From Couchioplanes caeruleus (GTDB lineage Bacteria; Actinomycetota; Actinomycetes; Mycobacteriales; Micromonosporaceae), in NCBI RefSeq assembly GCF_023499255.1, contig NZ_CP092183.1, positions 3,530,501 to 3,594,500 on the forward strand: DNA of 64,000 bases. The letters are read 5' to 3'. The stretch's first letter is position 1. Each line of letters opens with the position of its first letter. Positions 9,120 to 17,500 of the stretch are shown one piece after another. The notes under the pieces were generated by a model. It worked only from the letters and a program-made list of their open reading frames with translations. It made no database searches and was not told the DNA's origin. Both the position numbers and the translations under genes were made by a program.

Positions 9120-10232
9120 TCAGTGCTCGCGGACCATCTCGTCGTACCGGGCGAAGTCCGGTTTCAGGCCGGCCGCGACCAGCTCCCACAGCACCTCGTC
9201 GGCGCCCCCGCCGACCCGGCCGAGCTTCATGTCGAGGAACCAGCGGCCGACCGGTGACTCGTCGAGCAGGTAGCCGGTGCCGCCGAAGATGTGCATGCAC
9301 TCGCTCAGCACCTCGTTGCCGAGCCGGGCGGCGGTCACCTTGAAGCCGGACGCCGTACGGATGTCCAGCCGATCGTGCTGCGCCAGCCCCCGCAACGCCC
9401 AGCGCAGCACGTCGACCCGGGCGCTCAGGTCGGCCACCCGCAGCCGCAACGCCTGGTGGTCGAAGAGGCTGGCGCCGAACTGCTCGCGCCTCTTCATCCG
9501 GGCCACGGTCACGCCGAGCGCGACGTCGCACAGCCCGACCACCTGCCCGGCCACGGACAGCCGCTCATGGGCGAGCCCGAAGCTGATCACCGCCAGGCCG
9601 GTGCCCGTACGCCCGACCGCCGCCTCGCCCGGCACGTGCACGTCGAATTCCAGCGGCGCGGTGTCCAGGCACTTGGTGCCGACCGTGCGGTAGCTGCGCC
9701 CCACGGTGACCTGGTCGAGGGGGACGGCGAAGACCCCGAGCCCGTCCGGCGCCTGCGCGACGAGCAGCACCACGTCGGCGACCGGCGAGAGCGAGACGTA
9801 CTTCTTGTGCCCGCGCAGCCGGAAACCGTCGCCCTCCGGGGTGGCCGTCGAGACCACCCGGGACAGGTCGGAGCCGCCGCCCGCCTCGGACGCGCCGATG
9901 CACAGCACCGTCCGGCCGGCGATCGCCTCGTCGGCCAGCTTCGCCAGGTACGGCGTACGCCCGAAGCGCCGCAGCATGGCGATCGCCGCGTCGTGCAGGC
10001 TGACCCCGACCGAGATGCCGAGCGAGGTGAGGCCGCCGAGCCGCTCGCCCAGCTCGACGAGGCAGGCGATGTCGGGCAGCGTACGGTCGCGCCACTTGTG
10101 GGCGAGGACCCCGGCCGCACCCAGCCGCTCGATCACCTCGCGCGGGAAGCTGCCGTCCTGCTCCGCCCGGGCGACCAGCGCATCGATCCCGGGCGTGAAC
10201 GCCTCGTCGAGCACCGCGGCGTAGTCGCTCAC
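9120..10232 (-). CDS. Acyl-CoA dehydrogenase-family flavoprotein
   Basis: 370 residues from a GTG overlapping the ACP stop (GTGA). Typical acyl-CoA dehydrogenase layout: helical N-domain, middle beta domain (CIGASEAGGGSDLS near 129; GHKKYVSLS), helical C-domain with REQFGASLFDHQA (near 257) and IFGGTGYL (near 314). A Glu at the usual catalytic-base position is not obvious from reading alone. Placed between a FAAL and an ACP, it may desaturate an acyl-ACP, as flavoproteins do for prolyl-PCP in pyrrole pathways or for acyl-ACPs elsewhere. The substrate is inferred. Confidence 0.85.
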   Translation of the reverse strand: MSDYAAVLDEAFTPGIDALVARAEQDGSFPREVIERLGAAGVLAHKWRDRTLPDIACLVELGERLGGLTSLGISVGVSLHDAAIAMLRRFGRTPYLAKLADEAIAGRTVLCIGASEAGGGSDLSRVVSTATPEGDGFRLRGHKKYVSLSPVADVVLLVAQAPDGLGVFAVPLDQVTVGRSYRTVGTKCLDTAPLEFDVHVPGEAAVGRTGTGLAVISFGLAHERLSVAGQVVGLCDVALGVTVARMKRREQFGASLFDHQALRLRVADLSARVDVLRWALRGLAQHDRLDIRTASGFKVTAARLGNEVLSECMHIFGGTGYLLDESPVGRWFLDMKLGRVGGGADEVLWELVAAGLKPDFARYDEMVREH

Positions 10233-10471
10233 GGCCGCTCCGCCTTCTGGACGAGGGCGGTGAGGTCGCCGAACGTCAGGCACTCCATCAGGTCGCTGAT
10301 CGGCACGCGCACGCCGATCGACTCCTCGATCGCGACCGACCCGACGGAGAACGCGACCGAGTCGAAGCCGAGGTCGGCCACCAGGTCGGAGTCGTCGCGT
10401 ACGGTCGCCGGGTCGATCGACAGCTCCTCGGTCAGCACGGCCAGCAGCCGGGCCCGCAGGTCGTCGCTCAT
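10229..10471 (-). CDS. Acyl carrier protein
   Basis: 80 residues. Four-helix ACP with the phosphopantetheine serine in DLGFDSVAF (about Ser38) and an acidic N-terminal half. Small stand-alone ACPs next to a FAAL usually receive its acyl chain. The gene lies 4 bases after the KAS III-like gene and overlaps the start of the flavoprotein gene, so stoichiometric co-production with both is likely. Confidence 0.92.
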   Translation of the reverse strand: MSDDLRARLLAVLTEELSIDPATVRDDSDLVADLGFDSVAFSVGSVAIEESIGVRVPISDLMECLTFGDLTALVQKAERP

Positions 10472-10475
10472 GGGG

Positions 10476-11525
10476 TCACTCCGTCTCGTCAGTCGATCCG
10501 CTGCCGGGTGCGGCAGCCCAGTCGGGCAGGTCCACGATCTCGACGACCGCGCTCGTCAGGTTGAACCCGGCGCCGAGGCCGAGCAGCACCACCCGGTCGC
10601 CGGGCGCCACCTCGCGCCGCTCGACCAGGTGCGCGAGCCCGGCGAACTGGTCGCTCGAGCCGATGTGCCCGACCGTCCGGCCCCAGCTCCACAGGGTGCG
10701 GTCCAGGCCGATCCGCAGCGGTACGCCGTAGTGCAGCCGGATCAGCGGCCGGCCGACGTTGGGCAGCACGAACCGGGCCACCTGGTCCATCCCGGTGTCC
10801 GCCTCCTCGAGGACGCCACGCACGTTGCGGCCGACCGTCGCCTGCAGGGTCTCCAGCACCTCGGCCGGCCCGCGCTGCCCGACGAAGTCGCGTTTGCGGG
10901 CGGCCATGTCGAGCGTGTCGTCGTCGGCGCCGCCGGCCGCGCGGTAGATGGGCTCGAGTTCGGAGGCGGAGTCGGACCGGGTCGCCAGGATGCGCGCGAA
11001 CCCGCCCGTCCCGGAGAGCACGACCGACGCGGCGCCGTCGCCGTAGATGAGCCCGGTGTCGGTGCGCCAGCGGTCGAACGGCGGCGCGAACCGGCTGGCC
11101 GAGGTGATGAGGACCTGACCGCGCGGGGCCCGTACGGCCAGCCAGTCGGCGGCCAGCTCGACCGAGGCCATGCCGCCGTTGGACGCGCTGTTGACGTACA
11201 TCGAGGGGGCGCGGCCGCCCAGGGTGCGCCGCTGGATGTAGCTGGCCGGGGTCAGCACGTCCTGGCCCGTGCTCCACTGGCCCAGGCTGCTGTGCAGCAG
11301 CAGGAGGATGTCGGCGGGGTCGGCCGCGGCCCGTTCGAGCGCCTGCCCGGCCGAGGCGACGGCCATGTCGACGGCCTCGAGCTTCTCCTCCTGCAGGGCC
11401 GACAGCATGGCCGTGGTGCGGAACTCGGTGGGCGGGTAGAGCCCGTCCGCCACCGCCTGCCCGGCGTCGGCCGGCGGCGGCAGATAGGTGCCGACGCCCG
11501 CGAAGTAGAGGCTGTCCCATTTCAC
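10476..11525 (-). CDS. KAS III-like acyltransferase with Ser-His-Asp triad (DpsC-like)
   Basis: 349 residues, GTG start with GGAGGA 8 bases upstream. Thiolase-fold protein of the ketoacyl-ACP synthase III family. The normal active-site cysteine is replaced: the motif reads NSASNGGM with Ser115 in that position, and the protein has no cysteine at all. The family's second half carries GHIGSSD (His287, Asp292), the 5-residue His-Asp spacing known from DpsC and CerJ rather than the His/Asn pair of ordinary FabH. DpsC uses a serine for acyl transfer and priming, and CerJ is an O-acyltransferase. I therefore infer an acyltransferase or starter-unit enzyme rather than a decarboxylating condensing enzyme. 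It probably works with the ACP 4 bases downstream. Confidence 0.85.
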   Translation of the reverse strand: MKWDSLYFAGVGTYLPPPADAGQAVADGLYPPTEFRTTAMLSALQEEKLEAVDMAVASAGQALERAAADPADILLLLHSSLGQWSTGQDVLTPASYIQRRTLGGRAPSMYVNSASNGGMASVELAADWLAVRAPRGQVLITSASRFAPPFDRWRTDTGLIYGDGAASVVLSGTGGFARILATRSDSASELEPIYRAAGGADDDTLDMAARKRDFVGQRGPAEVLETLQATVGRNVRGVLEEADTGMDQVARFVLPNVGRPLIRLHYGVPLRIGLDRTLWSWGRTVGHIGSSDQFAGLAHLVERREVAPGDRVVLLGLGAGFNLTSAVVEIVDLPDWAAAPGSGSTDETE

Positions 11526-12841
11526 CGTCGGTCCTCCTGCAGCGGTTGCGCGAGCGCCGTCAGCGCCTGCTCGGCGGCGCGGTGGCCGGAGCGCACCGCG
11601 CCCTCCATGAAGCCGTAGAACTCGGCCGAGGTCTCCGTGCCGCAGCGCACGACCCGGCCGCCCGGCCCGGCGGGTCCCGGCGGACCGCCCCAGCGCCCGG
11701 GCTGCCACAGCGTGGCGTAGCACCCGCTGCTGTAGCGGCTGGTGACCCAGTCGGTCACCACGACCTCGCGGGGCGGCGGGACCTCCGGGAAGACAGCGGC
11801 GAACTGCCGGCGTACGGCGGCTTCCCGTCGTGTCCCGGACAGGGCCGCGAAGTCCTCCGCGCGCTGTCCGGTGGCGAATCCGGTGAGCACGCCCGGACCG
11901 CCGGCCGGACTCACGTCCACTGTGTACATCAGTGGCCCGCGATCGTTCAGCGACCAGCCGGACAGGCCGTGCTCCCGCCACGCCGGGCGGTCGAAGAGCA
12001 GGTGTGTCTTGACCGCACGACCGCGGACGGCGCCGTCGGCCGTGGTGCCGCACACCGCGGCGGCGAGCGGCGGCGGCAGGGCGACCACGGCCACACCGGC
12101 CCGGTGTACGCCGTGACGAGTCGTCACGGACACCCCGGTCGTCCCGGTTTCGACGCGGACGACCGGGGTGTCGAGCACCGGTGGCCGGGGCAGCGTCCGG
12201 GCCAGCGCCCCGGCGATCCGCTGAGCGCCCCCGTCGACCCGGAACTCCTGGGCGCCTGACCGGAACGCGTTGAGGTACCGCAGCCCGCCGCCGGATCGAA
12301 GGTAGAAGCCCAGGCACAGCGCGGACAGGTCGTCCATCTCGGCCGCGACCAGCTGTCCCAGGTAGAGCGGGGCGAACGCCAGCGCGCCGGGATCGGCCAC
12401 CCGGCGGCGGATCCACTGTCCCGCGGTCAGCTCGTGCAGCTCGGCCGCCGCGGCGTGCGGCTCTGCGGGGTCCACGGCCGCGGCGAGGTCGTGCAGCGCC
12501 TCGAACAGCTCGCCCAGCCCGGCCGCGTCGTACGGCGGGATCCGGAACGGCGACCGGGACCGCTCGGGCAGGCTGAAGACGCTGTCGCCCTCCTCGTCGG
12601 CGCTCACCCGGGACAGTCCGAACCGGTCCAGCAGCTCCTGCACCGCGGTGTGCCGTTCCCCGAGGTACGCGGCGCCCCCGTCGGTCACCAGACCCGGCGC
12701 GAGCGGCACGCCGCGTACCCGCCCGCCGACGCGCCCGCGCGCCTCGAGCACGAGCACGTCGGCGCCGCCTGCCGCCAGATCGTGCGCCGCGGTGAGCCCC
12801 GCCAGGCCGGCTCCCACGACCACCACGTCGGGCACGGTCAC
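11522..12841 (-). CDS. FAD-dependent amine oxidase
   Basis: 439 residues from a GTG overlapping the PCP stop. N-terminal Rossmann FAD motif VVVGAGLAGLTAAHDL followed by VLVLEARGRVGGR (monoamine-oxidase/protoporphyrinogen-oxidase type), a substrate domain in the middle, and a C-terminal FAD-contact region with TETSAEFYGFMEGAVRSG. These enzymes oxidise amines to imines or aldehydes, or dehydrogenate ring carbons. Its place directly after the A domain and PCP suggests that it acts on a carrier-bound or free diamine, such as the side-chain amine of beta-lysine (inference). GTGA junctions link it to the genes on both sides. Confidence 0.88.
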   Translation of the reverse strand: MTVPDVVVVGAGLAGLTAAHDLAAGGADVLVLEARGRVGGRVRGVPLAPGLVTDGGAAYLGERHTAVQELLDRFGLSRVSADEEGDSVFSLPERSRSPFRIPPYDAAGLGELFEALHDLAAAVDPAEPHAAAAELHELTAGQWIRRRVADPGALAFAPLYLGQLVAAEMDDLSALCLGFYLRSGGGLRYLNAFRSGAQEFRVDGGAQRIAGALARTLPRPPVLDTPVVRVETGTTGVSVTTRHGVHRAGVAVVALPPPLAAAVCGTTADGAVRGRAVKTHLLFDRPAWREHGLSGWSLNDRGPLMYTVDVSPAGGPGVLTGFATGQRAEDFAALSGTRREAAVRRQFAAVFPEVPPPREVVVTDWVTSRYSSGCYATLWQPGRWGGPPGPAGPGGRVVRCGTETSAEFYGFMEGAVRSGHRAAEQALTALAQPLQEDRR

Positions 12842-13089
12842 CGCGAGGCCGAATCCGCCGCCAGCGAGTCGAGGAGCTCGTCCAGCGCGCGCGGCGTCGG
12901 GGCCTGGGTGAACTCCGCGAACGTGACGTCGACGTCGTAGTCGCGGCGCAGCCGGCCGATCACCCGGGTGACGAGCAGCGAGTCGCCGCCCAGGAGGAAG
13001 AAGTTCGAGTCGGGCCGTACGCCGCCGGTCTCCAGCACCTCGCCGAAGATGCCGATCAGGCGGTCTAGGCCGACCGGGTTGTCGCTCAT
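12838..13089 (-). CDS. Peptidyl carrier protein (stand-alone)
   Basis: 83 residues. The carrier motif NFFLLGGDSLL (Ser about 37) is of NRPS type, unlike the GFDS motif of the other free carrier. Start overlaps the stop of the A-domain gene (ATGA), a strong hint that it is loaded by that enzyme. It would hold an activated amino acid for oxidation by the downstream amine oxidase or for transfer onto the polyketide. Confidence 0.92.
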   Translation of the reverse strand: MSDNPVGLDRLIGIFGEVLETGGVRPDSNFFLLGGDSLLVTRVIGRLRRDYDVDVTFAEFTQAPTPRALDELLDSLAADSASR

Positions 13090-14504
13090 CGCTCGCTCCA
13101 CTCCTTGGACAGCCGGGCATAGTCGGTCTTGCCGCTGGTCGTACGGGGCAGGGCGGCCCGTACCAGCAGCCGGGCGGGCACCAGGTGGGCCGGCATCGCG
13201 CCGCGCAACCGGTCGAGCAGGCTCTCGGCGTCGGTCTCCGCGGCGCCGGTCTCCGTGGTGCCCACGACATACGCGACCAGCGCCGTACGGCCGGCGAGCG
13301 GCACCCCGATGACCGCCGCGTCCGGCACCCCGGCGCACCGGATGATCTCGGCCTCGACGTCGCCCGGGTCGATCCGGACCCCGCGCACCTTCAGCTGCCG
13401 GTCCACCCGGCCGCGGTACAGGAGCACCCCGTCCGGACCCTCGTCGACGAGGTCGCCGGTGCGGAACCAGCCGTCGGCGAAGCGCTGGGCGGTGGCCTCG
13501 GAATCGCCCCGGTAGCCGCAAGCCACGGACGGGCCGCCGACGCGCAGCAGCCCCAGCGCGCCGTGCGGTTCCAGCCGTTGCCGGACGTGCGGCAGCGGCC
13601 GTCCGATCGGCGCCTCGGCGAGCCCGGTCACCGCGGGCCCGGCGGACGGCCCCGACAGGTCGACGGCGTGTGTGATCAGCGCGGTCTCGGTGCAGCCGTA
13701 CGTGTTGAGCAGCCGTACGTCCCCGGTCGGCAGGCCGCGCCAGGTGGCCAGCCGGACCGGGTTGATGCCCTCGCCGCCGATCACCAGCAGCCGAAGCGAC
13801 TCGGGCAGGCGTACGCGCTCCTCGGCCAGGTGCAGGACCAGCTCGTGCCAGAAGGCGGTGGGCAGGTTCAGCACGCTGATCCGTTCGCGGGCCAGCAGGC
13901 CGAGGATGCGGGCGAACGAGCCGGAGTGCGCGTCGTCGTCGATGACCAGGGTCGCGCCGCTGGTCAGCGCGGGCAGGATCTCCTCGAAGCAGGTGTCCCA
14001 GCTCGGCGAGGCGAACTGCAGGAAGCGGTCGGCCGGGGTCGCCGCGAAGAGCTGCCGCAACGATCCGGTCGCGGCCGCGATGGCCCGGTGCGGCACCTCC
14101 ACCGGCCGTGGCGTGCCGGTCGAACCGGAGGTGAACAGCACGTACGCGATCCCCTCCGGCCCGGGCTCGGCGCCGCCCGCTACCGGTCCCGCCGGCGGCG
14201 GCTCGGCGTCGAGCTCGCGGGTGCAGCCGGCCGCGTCGAGCATCGCCGTCCGGCGCGCCACGGGCAGCGCAGGGTCGATGGGGCAGTAGGTCGCCCCGGC
14301 GAGCAGCACGCCGAGGAAGTTGGCGATCAGCTCGACGCCCCGTACGGCCGGGACCGCCACGGTCTCCCCGGCGGTGAGCCCGGCCGCCACCGCGTGGGCC
14401 CGCGCGATCAGCTCGCCGTACGTCGTCACAGCGCCGTTCCGGACGATCGCGGGCGCGTCCGGGTTCCGCTCCGCCACCCGCAGCACATCGGTCGCGACGC
14501 CCAT
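13086..14504 (-). CDS. Stand-alone NRPS adenylation domain (amino acid-PCP ligase)
   Basis: 472 residues. Core motifs: A3 LFTSGSTGTPRP (near 132; the usual lysine of the GTPKG loop is replaced by Arg-Pro), A4 region SWDTCFEEILPAL with the aspartate that normally holds an alpha-amino group, A5 NTYGCTETA, A7 WFRTGDL, A8 GRVDRQLKVRGVRIDPGDVE and A10 TTSGKTDY with its catalytic lysine. No condensation or carrier domain is fused. With a lysine 2,3-aminomutase in the operon, beta-lysine is a plausible substrate, as in stand-alone A/PCP pairs of tuberactinomycin pathways; lysine or another amino acid is not excluded. TGATG coupling to the PKS gene. Confidence 0.88.
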   Translation of the reverse strand: MGVATDVLRVAERNPDAPAIVRNGAVTTYGELIARAHAVAAGLTAGETVAVPAVRGVELIANFLGVLLAGATYCPIDPALPVARRTAMLDAAGCTRELDAEPPPAGPVAGGAEPGPEGIAYVLFTSGSTGTPRPVEVPHRAIAAATGSLRQLFAATPADRFLQFASPSWDTCFEEILPALTSGATLVIDDDAHSGSFARILGLLARERISVLNLPTAFWHELVLHLAEERVRLPESLRLLVIGGEGINPVRLATWRGLPTGDVRLLNTYGCTETALITHAVDLSGPSAGPAVTGLAEAPIGRPLPHVRQRLEPHGALGLLRVGGPSVACGYRGDSEATAQRFADGWFRTGDLVDEGPDGVLLYRGRVDRQLKVRGVRIDPGDVEAEIIRCAGVPDAAVIGVPLAGRTALVAYVVGTTETGAAETDAESLLDRLRGAMPAHLVPARLLVRAALPRTTSGKTDYARLSKEWSER

Positions 14505-17500
14505 CAGGACTCCGCCCCGGCCGGGGCGAGCCGCGCCGCCAGATAGCCGGCGAGCGCGCGGATCGTCGGATGGTCGAAGACCAGCGAGGCCGAGAGCGGC
14601 ACCCGCAGCGCGGTCTCCAGCGCGTTCTTGAACTCGACGCTGATCATGGAGTCCAGGCCGAGCTCGATGAAGCGCGCGTCGAAGGAGATGTCCTCGACCG
14701 CGTCGAAGTAGAGCACCGCGGCCGCTTGCGCCCGCACGATCGTCAGCAACGCCTCCTCGCGCGCGGCCGGATCGAGCTTCAGCAACGCCTCCCGGTCGAC
14801 GCCGGAGCCCGACCCGCCGGTGTGCTCGGCCAGCTCGGCCAGGATCGCGTTCGGCACCTTCTGGGTGGCGGCGAACCGTTCCCAGTCCACGTCGGCGACG
14901 AGCGCCTGCGGCTGGCTGCGGGCGAGCGCCCGGAAGCAGGCCGCCATCGCCTGCTCCGGGTCCAGCGGCGTGTATCCGCGGCCGGCGAGCTGGGCCGCCT
15001 GCTGATCGTCCATCCGGGCGGCCATGCCGACCTCGCCCCACGGTCCCCAGTTGACGCTCAGCCCGGCCCGGTTGCCGGCCCGGCGCCAGTGCATCAGCCG
15101 GTCGAGGTAGGCGTTGGCCGCCGCGTAGTTGCTCTGGCCGGCGGTGCCGAGCAGGGCGGTCGCCGACGAGTACGCGACGAAGAACGTGAGCCCCAGATCG
15201 GCGGTGGCCCGGTGCAGCAGCCAGCCGCCGTACATCTTGGCCGCCAGGACCCGCTCGAAGCTCGGCCAGTCCTGGCTCGAGATCGGCGCGTCGGCCAGCA
15301 CGCCGGCGGCGTGCACGATGCCCGCCAGCCGCGGCCCGGCCGCCTGCACCATCCGTTCGACGCCGGCGGGGTCCGCGATGTCGGCGCTGACCACGCGGAC
15401 GTCGGCGCCCAGCTCGGCGGAGAGCCGGGCCTCCGAATCGTCGGCCGGCCGCCGGCCGGCCAGCACCAGACGCCGTGCGCCGGCGTCCACCAGCCGCCGG
15501 GCCGCCAGCCTGCCCAGGCCGCCGAGCCCGCCGGTGATCAGGTACGTGCTCTCGGGATCGAGCCGGAGGGTGGCCTCCGTGGCCGGGGTGCGGGACGGCC
15601 GCAGGCGCAGCACGTGCCGGACGCCGCCCCGGAACGCGACCTGGAAATCGTCACCGGCGGCGTCGAGCTCGTCCAGGAGCGGCCCCGGCCCGGCCGCGGC
15701 CGGATCGAGGTCGACGAGCATCACGCGGTACGCGGGGTACTCGTTGGCGAGCACCCGGCCGAAGCCCCACAGCGACCCGTCCCCGAGCGCGTCCGCGTCG
15801 CGGTCGTCCGACGCATCGCCCGGCAGCGCCTGCCCGCCGACCGTCACCAGCCAGAGCCGCAGCGGCTGGGCCCGGCCGAGGTCCTCCATCTCCTGCAGCA
15901 GGCGCAGCAGGCCGGTGTAGTTCTCCTCGCTCTCGCGCCGCAGCCGGTCCAGGCCGGTGGCTTCCCGGTCGGTCCACCAGAACCACGCCACGTCGGTGAT
16001 CTCGGGATCGGTCCACACCAGATCGGCCGCCCGGTCGACGTCGGCCGCCGCGAGGTGTCCCTCCGGCGCCTCGAACGGCGGGTGCACCATCAGCACCCGG
16101 TGCCGGTCCCGGGCGGGCGCCGTCGCGGCCTGCCCGACCCATTGCGGCTCGTACGACAGCCGTTCGCGGGCGGCAGCCGGGTTGGCCACCCGGACCAGGC
16201 CCAGCCCGCGGACCGCGGCGACCGGCTCGGTGCCCTCCAGCACGAGCACGTCCACCGCGAGGTCGTCATCGCGGCCGGTCAGCCGGACGACGCTGCGCAG
16301 CGCGCCCTTCGGCTTCTTGAACAGCCGCACCTCGGCGTAGGACCGGGGCAGATAGGTGCGGCCCGGCTCGGTCAGCGTGAGCAGCGTCTGCACGGCCGGG
16401 TCGAGCGCGTACGGCGGCAGCACCATTCCCGGCGGGGTGTCCACCTCGCGCAGCTCCGCCCGGGCGAACCCGTCCGCACCGACCACCACCGACTCGATCC
16501 GCCGGAACTCCGGCCCGTACGGCAACCCCAGCTCGGCGAACTCGGCGTACAGATGGTCGCCGGTGAGCACCGGGCCGCCGGCTGTCTCCCCGGGCGGCTC
16601 GCGCAGCTCGGTGACCCAGGCCGGTTCCCGCTCGCCCCGGGGGCCCAGCCGGGCGGTCGCATGTCCCCGTTCGCCGCCGCCCTGCTCCTCCGGCCGGCGG
16701 CTGAGCACCTCGACCGTGGTCGTCCCGCCGTCGTCGGGCCGGACCCGGGTGATCACCTCGACCGGCTCGTCGGTCAGCGCCAGGGGCTCGTGGATGCGCA
16801 GGTCGAAGACGGGACGGTCGCTGGTGCCGAACACCGCGTCCTGGGCGGCCAGCACCAGCTCGACGTAGCCCGCGCCGGGGAAGTACACCTGGCCCAGCAC
16901 CACGTGGTCGCCCAGCCAGGACGGCTCGGTCGCCGACCATGAGGAGCGGAACTCCCGGACGCCCGCAGCGGCGGCCGCCGTCTCGGTGCCGAGCAGGCCG
17001 TGCCCGGCGGCCCGGCCGTTCGCCTGCGGGCTCGGCAGCCAGTGCCGCTTGCGCTCGAACGGGTAGCCGGGCAGCTCGGTCAGCCGGCCCCGCCGCTCGC
17101 CGTGGTACGCCCGCCAGTCGATGTCCAGCCCGGCCTGGTAGCCGCGCAGCACCGCCCGGCGCAGCCCGGCGCCGTCGTCGGCCGCGCTGGTGACGCTGGC
17201 CAGCCAGAGGTGACCGGACCCGGCCGCCGACTGCTTGCCCAGCGCGGTCAGCGTGGCGGCCGGGCCGACCTCGATGAACGCGTGCCGGCCGCGCGCCTCG
17301 ACCGCCCGTACCCCGCCCAGGAAGTCGACGGGCTCGAGGATGTGCCGTGCCCAGTACTCCGGATCGGCGACCTCCTCGTAGCGGGCGATCTCGCCGGTGC
17401 GGTTGGACACGAACGGCAGGGCGGGCCGCCGGAAGGTGACGGTGGCGGCCACCTCGGCGAAGCTCGCGGCGGCCTGCGCCATGAGCGGCGAGTGGAAGGC

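Noticed and set aside
9291..11618. A 775-codon plus-strand frame across the flavoprotein, ACP and KAS III genes
   Set aside because: It spans three well-supported minus-strand genes and has no family resemblance.
13086..14504. The GTPRP variation in motif A3 as a sign of an inactive A domain
   Set aside because: The other core motifs, including the catalytic A10 lysine, are intact, and A3 loop variants occur in active enzymes.
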